Assembly: GCA_026770615.1 (NCBI GenBank)
Contig: MU631480.1
Coordinates: 259,392-273,374, forward strand
Length of the DNA stretch: 13,983 nucleotides
Direction: 5' to 3'
From: Pavlovales sp. CCMP2436
Taxonomy: Eukaryota > Haptophyta > Pavlovophyceae > Pavlovales
Shown piece by piece: positions 1 through 6,558 of this stretch (position 1 is its first letter; each line of letters begins with the position of its first letter). Position numbers and translations under genes: made by a program. The notes below the pieces were generated by a model. That model did not search any database, was not told the origin of the DNA, and saw only the letters and a program-made list of their open reading frames with translations.

Positions 1-126
1 GCCGGCGGGCTGGAGCTGCGGCAGTGACTTCTCCCAGTCGAGGCGCAGCTTGCTGCCGGCGGACTGGAGCTGCGGCAGTGACTTCTCCCAGTCGAAGCGG
101 CGCGCGCTGCCGGCAGGTGCGCGCTG
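1..126 (-). repeat. 54-bp tandem repeat (18-aa protein repeat)
   Basis: Two near-identical 54-bp units (1-54 and 55-108) and a diverged partial third copy begin GCCGGC and share CTGCGGCAGTGACTT. In the minus-strand frame each encodes an 18-residue unit of the form KSLPQLQxAGSxxRxDWE. The array runs off the left edge, so the copy number is unknown. Confidence 0.8.
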
Positions 127-1844
127 CGGCAGTGACTTGAGGAAGGCGATGCGCCCAGGGTCCTCCTCGCCCTGGCACTGCGGGAGTGCCAGGGTGCGGG
201 CGTGGCGCCACGACTGGGCCTCGGCCGCGCGTACGACGTCCATCGACAGTGCGCGCTGTAAGAGTGTCTCGTTTCGCCCGCCACAGTAGGCGACGAGCGC
301 AGAGACTTGTTGTCGGGCAGCGCGGCGAGCCCGGAGAGCTCGCGGAGAAAATTGGTCCGGGTCAAGATATTGTTCAAGGCCAGGGCCTTCTCGTCGATCG
401 ATTGGTAAGGACCGAAGATGCACGCACCGGATGACGGCGAGCTCACAAGCAGCGCAAGCGGTCCGTCATGCCTGAACCGCACGACGTAAAGCCTGCAGTG
501 CAGAGTGTCGAGCTGGGGAGGGAGGAGGGGTAGTCACGCTGCGTGATCAGCATCACGCGCGTGCGAGAAGAGATGTCAGCATCGCGTGCATGGGAGGGTG
601 AGATTATGGCTAGAGAGACTGCACTGCGCACCCGTTCACTTCGTTGCCGAACGGGTCCGCGTCGTGCGCGTTTGCGAAATCAGCGGAGATCGAGCAGGCC
701 CCGAGGCGCGACTTCCACGGCACGCGCTGCAGGAGCAGCTCCGTCTCGTACTTGCCCTCGATGCAGAACACGACGAAGCCTGCGTCGACCGCGTGCGTCA
801 GGACCGTCATGCTCTTGTCCGCGAGGATACGCGAGAGGACAGCAGTCGGAGGCGTGTAGCACTGCTGGCTGCCATCGCTCTTCTTGAGCGCGCCCTCTGC
901 GTCGTTGCCGGGCAAGAAGTACATGATCACGGCGAGGATCTTGCGTGCCGCGCCACTGCCAAGCGCCTCCATAGGGCCGTTGACAAGAACGTCGCAGGCA
1001 GCGTGCTGGTTGATGAGGCCAGTCGCGCATGTCTCGTACTTGCCGGACTTGCGGCGCTTGACGTAGGAAGCCAGCTCGTGGGTAGGAGAAAGCGCGTGGA
1101 GCAACTCGGCGGCGGGCCCCGTCTCCGACTCACGGGCAATCAAGGTTGGGTTGCCCTGCGTGCGAGGCAAGGGCGAGGCAAGGGGGGTCAACTCGGCGGC
1201 GGGCTCCGTCTCCGACTCACGGACAATCAAGGTTGAGTTGCCCTGTGTGGACATGCGAGGCAGGGCGAGGCAAGGGGGGTGGAGAGTCAGCGGAGGTATG
1301 TAGCACAGAAGCGCCAGCCCCTCTCGATCCGGCGACAAACGCGGGGGCAAAGTGCGGGCGAAGGTGAGTCACGCAGCGACTCACGATGATCGGCCACGAG
1401 GTGAGCTGCACGTTCTTGCTGAGGCAGTTCATCCCGAAGCTCACGTAGGCATCGTGCTCTACGCGCGTCGGGTTGCCCTCCTTCAGCAGCTCGAGCAGTT
1501 CACGCTGGAAACGCGCGGCCGACTCCGGGTCGGCCGCCACTCCGACACCAGCGAGATCATACGTCGCCAAGCCAGCGATGAAGTCGTGGAGGACGTTCTC
1601 CTCGATGATCGTCGTGGCCGACAGGAACTGGAAGAGCGAGTTCAAAGTTGGGTTCTCGACCAGCGATGGCAGCTCTTCGTAGGTTCCTGCGGGAACGGTC
1701 GGGAAGGGGAGATGAAGCGCGTGGACGGTGCACGTCTGGGCGGCAGCCGTGCGCACCGGGCATGTCGTGCGATGATGCGAGGCCTTTACGGAGTCGAGTA
1801 AAATTGGTCGCCTCGAAACTTTGGACGGCATAGAAAAATAACAT
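1..1844 (-). CDS. Spliced gene of unknown function, 3' end outside window
   Basis: I do not recognise this protein. Four exons fit one phase-consistent model: 1844-1757, 1686-1385, 1074-640 and 512-1. The junctions are G|GTGCGC...CCCGCAG|GA, ATC|GTGAGT...CACGAG|CTG and GAA|GTGAAC...CCCCAG|CTC, joined in phases 1, 0 and 0. About 445 residues are visible, starting MLFFYAVQSFEATNF. The text looks like a soluble globular protein (for example EELPSLVENPTLNSLFQF and KKSDGSQQCYTPPTAVLSRI). Exon 3 contains VDAGFVVFCIEGK, a D-x8-E-x-K pattern reminiscent of PD-(D/E)xK nucleases, but this is weak evidence. In exon 4 the reading frame slips by one base between 294 and 305: the frame reading LPDNKSL ends and the frame reading ALVAYCGGRNETLL takes over. 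This is a frameshift mutation, a sequencing error or an unseen intron. The C-terminal visible part enters 18-residue repeats. The ATG at 1844 was chosen because it gives the phase-1 join; the ATG at 1831 is in another frame. Confidence 0.6.
513..639 (-). other. Predicted intron 3 (127 nt)
   Basis: On the minus strand the donor is GAA|GTGAAC. Branch-point-like TGCTGAC and TGCTGATC lie inside, and the acceptor tract CTACCCCTCCTCCCTCCCCAG is strong. Without splicing the frame meets TAG shortly after the donor. With splicing it reads DPFGNE-LDTLHCRLYVV. Confidence 0.55.
1075..1384 (-). other. Predicted intron 2 (about 310 nt) carrying a tandem duplication
   Basis: The donor is a consensus GTGAGT after ATCATC. 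The acceptor CCCACGAG is less typical but keeps phase 0 between TSWPII and LASYVKRR. The interval holds an 87-bp tandem duplication. Each copy has a CAG acceptor-like site, a 22-nt block and a second GTGAGT donor-like site, so a mini-exon or alternative splicing is possible. Confidence 0.4.
1102..1280 (-). repeat. 87-bp tandem duplication in intron 2
   Basis: The units starting at 1102 and 1189 begin CAACTCGGCGGCGGGC and differ by a few substitutions and a 5-bp indel. Read on the minus strand, each has CAG, then GGCAAC(T/C)CAACCTTGATTG, then CCGTGAGTCGGAGACG. Confidence 0.8.
1687..1756 (-). other. Predicted intron 1 (70 nt)
   Basis: Reading the minus strand, the donor is G|GTGCGC and the acceptor is CCTTCCCGACCGTTCCCGCAG, preceded by a pyrimidine-rich tract. 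Joining exon 1 (88 nt) to exon 2 restores a continuous frame reading SSHDMPGTYEELPS. Confidence 0.55.
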
Positions 1845-1960
1845 GGTTCTGCATATTCGAATAGCGATACCCTAAAGTTTTATTAAAGGGGAAAGTTACT
1901 GTATAATGACGAACCCGGAAAGTGTCATGGTTCTGCTCATTCGAATAACTATACCCTAGA
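1842..1960. repeat. 35-bp direct repeat, 84-bp period, with ATG
   Basis: CATGGTTCTGCATATTCGAA at 1842 recurs as CATGGTTCTGCTCATTCGAA at 1926. Both continue into ATA(G/A)C(G/T)ATACCCTA(A/G)A. On the minus strand each copy ends in GCAGAACCATG. The copy nearer the gene supplies the proposed start codon at 1844, so the upstream copy may be a duplicated promoter, leader or start. Confidence 0.75.
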
Positions 1961-2183
1961 ATAGGTTAGTTATGGGGCGTTCATTATTATAAAAAGTTAG
2001 ATACAAATCTACTGCAGATGCATATATTAAAAATTGTACGGGCCACATTTCGTTGTTGTCTTCGGCGAAGTGCTCAGGATGGTCACCCACTGCCCAGGGG
2101 TGACCTGAGCTATAGCCAACTGATCCGGGCGGATTTTCTTAAAGTTGTATTCGGTATAATTATATATACATATAACCACATAA

Positions 2184-2239
2184 AGCGGCTTAGCATGGTT
2201 CAACAGGTGTTGTTCACTTACTGACTTGGTCGACGTCAG
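2184..2239 (+). repeat. Left arm of long-range inverted repeat
   Basis: AGCGGCTTAGCATGGTTCAA continuing through CAGGTGTTGTTCACTTACTG to GACTTGGTCGACGTCAG matches the reverse complement of 10274-10328 with two substitutions and one single-base gap. The two arms are about 8.0 kb apart and enclose the copia element and the orphan ORFs. Confidence 0.85.
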
Positions 2240-2248
2240 TCATTTATA

Positions 2249-2252
<4 letters not shown>

Positions 2253-2291
<39 letters not shown>
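2253..2291. repeat. (AT)n microsatellite, about 19 units
   Basis: An uninterrupted alternating AT run of 39 bases lies just inside the left arm of the long-range inverted repeat. Confidence 0.97.
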
Positions 2292-2294
<3 letters not shown>

Positions 2295-2660
2295 CCAGTG
2301 TGGGCTTCCCGGTAAAAGGGTTACGAGACTGACACTGCAAATCTCTTAAATTACAAACCTAGGTTTGGTCCAGGGCCGCTATGTGACAAGAGTGACAAGG
2401 AGGATGTGACAGAGAGGGGGGCGAGGGTCTTTTGGCGGGAGATTTGAAATGGCGGCGGAGCGTCGGGGGCGTTGGCGGGCGTCGGGCGGGCGGCTGGGGC
2501 CAGTCAAAATTCGAGGATTCTCAAAATAAAAGTACATGATTTAAAATTTGACGCAAATATCTATACTGGTATCAAAACAGCTGACGGTCCGGTACTGGGC
2601 CCGGTGCGAGGCGGACACTGGGCCGGCTGCGGATGGCTAGGCTAGGCGATGATGGGTATT

Positions 2661-2973
2661 GGTGAAGGTTGGGGAAGGTTTGTGAAGGTTGGTGAAGGTT
2701 GAAACGAACCTTCACAACTCGTTCGCATACTGAAGGGCCTACTGCGGACCGCTCATTTTGGTGAAGGATGAAGGTTTTTCCCCAAAAAAGTTTTTAGGAT
2801 TTTTTTCTATCTGCGAGTACGGCGCCCCATAGGCCAGCGGGACGTCAATCGCCCACGAAATACTTTTCGGGCGAAAATTCTTCATCCTTCACCAAAATGA
2901 GCGCTCCGCAGTAGGCCCCACAGTATGCGAACGAATGGTGAAGGTTCGTTTCAACCTTCACCCAACCTTCACC
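2661..2973. mobile_element. MITE-like inverted-repeat element
   Basis: The arms 2691-2773 and 2880-2962 are reverse complements over 83 bp with only a few mismatches, around a 106-bp loop. The outer ends are built from GGTGAAGGTT: four tandem 10-bp units on the left (2661-2700) and AACCTTCACC copies on the right, to about 2973. It contains no ORF. The size and structure fit a non-autonomous DNA transposon. A target-site duplication could not be fixed, and no matching transposase is in the window. Confidence 0.7.
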
Positions 2974-3250
2974 ATCCTCGGCGGGGAGGGGGGGCGGCCG
3001 GCGGGGCAGTCGAAAAATTAGATTCTAAATTTATAAAAATATGTATAATTTAGAATTGACGGGCGAAGCGCGTAATGCAACGGACAGAGCTGATGGTTCT
3101 GTACTGCGCGCGTGCATAAGGGGTAGTGTCGGCTGAGCGCTTGCAGAGTTTGCAGGCCTTGCAGAGGCTGGGCCGGGCCCGGGCAATACTTTGCGGGGGG
3201 GGTCTTGGGCGGCCATCTTGCATCTTGGTCATGATGGCCATCTTGGGGTC
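2974..3250. other. Gene-free stretch downstream of the AAKEQ/C2H2 gene
   Basis: It holds a G-rich patch near 2979-3005 and an AT-rich block (TTAGATTCTAAATTTATAAA) at 3017-3060. Minus-strand frames continuing past the TGA at 3251 include CKACKLCKRS but lack a start of their own and are not called. Confidence 0.4.
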
Positions 3251-4077
3251 TCAGTCGTGGTGAGCGGCGAGATGGAGTGCCAGGTGCGCGTCGCTCTCGA
3301 GCTCGGTGCTCGTGCACGCAAGGCAGTGGTCGCAGTTGTAGAGGTGCGGGTTGGGGGGCGGGGAGCGGGCGAGCGCGCGCCTCTGCTTCTTGTAGATCGC
3401 GAGTGTGATCTCCGCATACTCCTCTGCCGGCGTCTTGCGGGGCGGCTTGAGGGGGAGCTTGCCCGTCGAACGGCGCGTGCAGTGCTCCTTGTCCGCTTTG
3501 GCCGGGGTGAGGTCTCGCTGTGCGCCGGGGAGGGGGGTGCGCGCGAGCCGCCGAGCGCCTCAGCCTTGACTAGGAGATCAGGGAGGGGGAGGAGGGGGGC
3601 GGGGGGGGGCGCGTTGATCGCGACCAGGTCGGGCATCAGCTCGTACAGTTCGGCGTCGATGCAGTAGTCGTCGATCGCCTGCGCGCAAAGGGCGTCGGCC
3701 GCCTGCTGCTCCTGCTCCTTGACCGCCTGCTCCTTGGCCGCCTGCTCCTTGGCCGCCTGCTCCTTGGCCGCCTGCTCCTTGGCCGCCTGCTCCTTGGCCG
3801 CCTGCTCCTTGGCCGCCTGCTCCTTGGCCGCCTGCTCCTTGGCCGCCTGCTCGTCGGCCTCCTCGGCCGCCTTGGCGACGCGGAAGATGTCGCGAAGGGT
3901 GTCGAGCGAGTCGAGTGTCTCTGTGGCCGCGGAGAGGAAGGTCACGGCGGTCTCGAGGAGGCCGCGCTCGTACGAGCACGTGGCGCACATGCAGGTCGGC
4001 AGGTCGGCGCTGTCGACGGGCATGGGCAGCCCGACGATCGTGAAGAGGTCCGCGAGGAGGGGGGTGTCGGTGGGCAT
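3251..4077 (-). CDS. AAKEQ-repeat protein with a C2H2 zinc finger, frameshifted
   Basis: The ATG at 4077 opens MPTDTPLLADLFTIVGLP. A cysteine cluster CMCATC lies near residue 29, then a probable helix (LETAVTFLSAATETLDSL), then seven perfect AAKEQ repeats and one AVKEQ, which should form a charged helix or coiled coil. After an acidic stretch (DDYCIDAELYELMPDL) the frame continues to GGSRAPP and then degrades into S/R/P-rich shadow text. The sensible frame moves by one base at a C6 run (minus strand, 3531-3540). It then reads KPPRKTPAEEYAEITLAIY and a perfect CX2CX12HX3H finger (C-DH-C ... H-LAL-H), ending in TGA at 3251. A one-base deletion or homopolymer error is likely. The ATG is 24 nt after the RT stop and in the same frame, so the original promoter or 5' end may be lost. 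The function is unknown; nucleic-acid binding is only a guess from the finger. Confidence 0.55.
3721..3852 (-). repeat. 15-bp coding minisatellite (AAKEQ)n
   Basis: Seven identical copies of GGCCGCCTGCTCCTT occupy 3736-3840. They are flanked by one variant copy (GACCGCCTGCTCCTT, giving AVKEQ) and a partial copy. Perfect identity at the DNA level points to recent expansion. The unit is a multiple of three, so length change keeps the frame. Confidence 0.97.
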
Positions 4078-4101
4078 GCTTGATTGGCTCGGCGGAGTTT
4101 G

Positions 4102-5652
4102 TCACGGGTTCCGCAAAGCGTCGCAGACCTTGGGGTTGCCGGAGAAATCGGCGATGAGCAAGTTGTCGACGTAGATGCCGAGAGACAGATGGCCGTCGTC
4201 GTGGTGCATGGAGTAGACGCACGGGTCCTGCCGGGACTGAATGAAGCCGTAGTCCGTCAGCCAGTTGTGGATGAGCTCGCGCCAGTTGCGTCCCGACTGC
4301 TTGAGGCCGTAGAGGGACTTGCGCAGCTTGAGGACAATGTCGCCCTTGGTCTTGACCTTATAGGCGAAGGGCAAGTCAATGTAGATGGCCTCCTCGAGCG
4401 GTGCGTTGAGGTAGGCCGTCTTGAAGTCAAGGTGGTAGAGGCGAGCGTCGCGAGCTGCTGCGAGCGAGATGATGAGCTTGGCCGAGTCGTAGCGGAGGAC
4501 CGAGCTGAAGGTCTCGTCGTAGTCGACTCCCCAGCGATGCTGATAGCCCTTGGCTATGCAGCGCGCCTTGTACTTGTCGATCGACCCGTCGGATTTGCGT
4601 TTGACGCTGAGAACGAGGCCGGTCTTGAGCACGCGCATGCCGGGGCGCCGAGAGGTCTCCACCCAGGTGCCGGTCGAGTCAATGGAAGTATACTCGGACT
4701 GGATGGCGGCGTGCCAGTTGGCGAAGTTGTCGCCAGCCATTGCTTGCTTGAGCGTCGGCTGGTCCGACTCGGCGATCAGAGCGAGAAGAGAGAACACGTG
4801 CTGGTTGGGGTCTTTCTTGGGCAGCGTCGTCGTGGCCGAGCGGAGGATGCGCGTCAATGAGCGAGATGTTGGGGCGAGAGCTGAAGTCGTCGACTGCTCG
4901 TCGTCGTCCCCTCCCTCAGCCGAGATCGTGTCGAGAACGTCGAGCGAGATGGACTCGAGAGCAGGTCCATCTGGCACCCAGTCGCCACTCGGCGTTGCCA
5001 CGTTGACGAGCGGCGTGTGAGTGCGCGTGGCGATGCGATTGATGACAGAGCTCTCGTCGACGCGAACATGCCGGCTGACCACGAGTTTACCGGAGGAGTA
5101 GAGGCGGATGATCGCGGCGTTCGTATAGCGGGTGAGCGAACCCAAGGGCGCATTGATCATGTGGCCGCCATCTCCGAAGCCGACAAGGATGCCGTAGGAG
5201 GAGCGCGGGTCAAGCTTGAACTTGTGGTTGTGCGTGTCGACGGCCCATGCGTCAGAGCCGAAGGCGCGGAGGTGCGAGAGGTCGGGCCGGCGGCAGAGAA
5301 TATGCTGGTAGGGCGTGATGCCGTGCGACGTGAGTGAGACAAGCCGGTTGCGAATGTACACGGCGTGGTTGAAGGCGTGCTCGGCATAGCTGTCTGGAAG
5401 CCCGGCTTGAGCGAGTAGAGCGCGAGCGTCGCGCGTGATCGTCCCAAAGTAGCGTTCAGCGTACGCGTTGAGCTCAGGCGTGCGGGCAGGCGTGATCTCG
5501 GAGCCGCCGATGCCGTTGTCGCGCAGGATGTTGTTCCAGCGCGAGCTGTCAAATTCTTTGGCGCCGTCGAGTCGAAACTGCCGGATGAGGCAGCCGAAGG
5601 AGACCGTGTAGTGCTGGATGTACTCGAGAAACTTGATGAGAAAGTCGGGCGC
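4102..5652 (-). CDS. pol: Integrase core (second half) and truncated reverse transcriptase
   Basis: The frame resumes after TAG 5653 with APDFLIKFLEYIQ. The integrase core continues with RLDGAKEFDS (second catalytic Asp, codon 5568) and LNAYAERYFG (catalytic Glu, codon 5457), a D-x36-E spacing. A copia C-terminal stretch follows (HLRAFGSDAWAVD, YGILVGFGDGG), then a linker, then RVT_2-type reverse transcriptase. Recognisable boxes are DKYKARCIAKGYQ, LDFKTAYLNAPLEEAIYIDL (first catalytic Asp, codon 4428), KLRKSLYGLKQSGRNW and GIYVDNLLIA. The last shows N for the second catalytic Asp of the usual YVDD (codon 4164-4162), which should abolish polymerase activity. The frame ends KVCDALRNP-TGA, so the rest of RT and all of RNase H are missing. 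Confidence 0.88.
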   Translation of the reverse strand, partial: APDFLIKFLEYIQHYTVSFGCLIRQFRLDGAKEFDSSRWNNILRDNGIGGSEITPARTPELNAYAERYFGTITRDARALLAQAGLPDSYAEHAFNHAVYIRNRLVSLTSHGITPYQHILCRRPDLSHLRAFGSDAWAVDTHNHKFKLDPRSSYGILVGFGDGGHMINAPLGSLTRYTNAAIIRLYSSGKLVVSRHVRVDESSVINRIATRTHTPLVNVATPSGDWVPDGPALESISLDVLDTISAEGGDDDEQSTTSALAPTSRSLTRILRSATTTLPKKDPNQHVFSLLALIAESDQPTLKQAMAGDNFANWHAAIQSEYTSIDSTGTWVETSRRPGMRVLKTGLVLSVKRKSDGSIDKYKARCIAKGYQHRWGVDYDETFSSVLRYDSAKLIISLAAARDARLYHLDFKTAYLNAPLEEAIYIDLPFAYKVKTKGDIVLKLRKSLYGLKQSGRNWRELIHNWLTDYGFIQSRQDPCVYSMHHDDGHLSLGIYVDNLLIADFSGNPKVCDALRNP

Positions 5653-6219
5653 CTAGGAGCGGTTCTCGAGGCGGTAGATCAAGCCGTAGTTAGACTTCTG
5701 CTCGAGGAAGAGGATGAAATAGTAGCCCATCTCGGGGTCATCCGTACGGAAGGACTCCAGAGAGTTGATGGGTCCGATGATGTCAACGGAGACGGTGTCG
5801 AAGACCTGGCCTGGTTTGTGCCGAGCGTCGCCGAAGGGGAGCTTGGTCGCCTTGCCCTCAGCGCAGGCTGGGCAGATCTGCTTGAGGCGGCGCGTCGTCA
5901 GGAGGCCGTCCTTGGCCTTGATCGTCAAGTTGATCGTATGCGCTGAAGCATGTCCTAGGCGAGCGTGTAGTATGCGTTTGTCCGTCGTCATAGCGGTGGG
6001 GCCGTCGTCGAGAGGTAGTAGGCGGGTGGTTGCGCTTGCCGAGCTCTCGGAGCAAGTCTCTGAGTCTGCGTGGCCCATCTGCACGGCTGTCATCGGCGGG
6101 TCTGGTCCGATGGCGATTGGGGCGACGAGAACATCATCTGACATCGCCTTAAAGACGGAGAGCGCGATGCACATCTTCTTCAGTTTGATGATGCCCTGCG
6201 CCGTGATCAAGTAGCGGCC
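5653..6219 (-). CDS. pol: GAG-pre-integrase zinc domain and start of integrase core
   Basis: This is the N-terminal part of integrase, which inserts the cDNA into the genome. ILHARLGHAS followed by CPACAEGKATKLPF (5967-5863) is the H-x4-H-x25-C-x2-C zinc-binding domain typical of copia GAG-pre-integrase. The catalytic core opens with FDTVSVDIIGPINSLE; the first catalytic Asp is codon 5784-5782. The frame then reads ILFLEQKSNYGLIYRLENRS and meets TAG at 5653-5655, between the first and second catalytic residues. Without suppression of this stop no functional integrase can be made. There is no frameshift. Confidence 0.85.
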   Translation of the reverse strand, partial: GRYLITAQGIIKLKKMCIALSVFKAMSDDVLVAPIAIGPDPPMTAVQMGHADSETCSESSASATTRLLPLDDGPTAMTTDKRILHARLGHASAHTINLTIKAKDGLLTTRRLKQICPACAEGKATKLPFGDARHKPGQVFDTVSVDIIGPINSLESFRTDDPEMGYYFILFLEQKSNYGLIYRLENRS

Positions 6220-6558
6220 CTACTGGAGGTCGAGGGAGAGGCTGTTGATATTGATCTTGGACGGTCGAGACAGGTTAATGAGGTCGGCGTTCCATTGCGA
6301 GAGTAAGTCGGACTCATTGAAGATCATGACCTTGATGTCGTCAGTGACGTGGAAGTTCTTGAGCGTCGCGATCGCCAGCGTGTTGTCAACCGTGCGGTAG
6401 GCGAGATGCAGTGTTCCGACGTACTTGCACTTGATGATCCCGGCGTTAGCAGCTGATGCCTGCGTGGTCGTGGCGACGACGTCAATCAGGAATGGAAGGA
6501 AGTCCATCGGGCCGACATGGAGCTTGGACCCAGAGTCGCACAAGCCGTTGCCGCCCAT
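6220..6558 (-). CDS. pol: Copia aspartic protease segment
   Basis: This is the retroviral-type aspartic protease that processes Gag-Pol. The segment lies between TAG 6559 and TAG 6220 and has a Met right after the first stop. CDSGSKLHV (catalytic Asp codon 6537-6535) corresponds to the D-S/T-G active site of copia proteases. It is followed by beta-rich text with the expected look (GIIKCKYVGTLHLAYRT, NTLAIATLKNFHVTDDIK) and SLDLQ before the stop. Its length of 112 residues suits one protease monomer. After the stop the frame continues GRYLITAQG, the usual transition towards integrase. The identification rests on the DSG motif and its position. Confidence 0.7.
   Translation of the reverse strand: MGGNGLCDSGSKLHVGPMDFLPFLIDVVATTTQASAANAGIIKCKYVGTLHLAYRTVDNTLAIATLKNFHVTDDIKVMIFNESDLLSQWNADLINLSRPSKININSLSLDLQ

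Larger units (their letters stand above)
1961..2660. other. Intergenic, AT-rich then mixed; no convincing gene
   Basis: A 68-codon plus-strand frame at 2018-2224 starts MHILKIVRATFRCCL but has no recognisable motif and crosses the long-range repeat arm, so it is not called. Otherwise the stretch holds the repeat arm, the AT tract and unstructured sequence. Confidence 0.5.

Noticed and set aside
586..1236. Plus-strand frame of 216 codons over the first gene
   Set aside because: Its R/A/V/L-rich text is typical of antisense GC-rich coding DNA. The minus strand gives phase-consistent exons with splice sites.
1368..1380. GAAG|GTGAGT on the plus strand as a splice donor
   Set aside because: It looks good alone, but no plausible plus-strand exon precedes it. 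The minus strand has its own GTGAGT donor in the overlapping bases that fits the exon phases.
2195..2215. tRNA B-box-like GGTTCAAC
   Set aside because: It departs from the GGTTCGANTCC consensus, and no A box or cloverleaf could be drawn around it or its inverted copy.
3719..4174. Plus-strand frame with a SLAAC repeat
   Set aside because: It is the antisense reading of the AAKEQ minisatellite. The minus frame has balanced flanking protein text and a zinc finger.
4084..4860. Plus-strand 258-codon frame opposite RT
   Set aside because: It is a shadow of the RT domain, which has clear family motifs on the minus strand.
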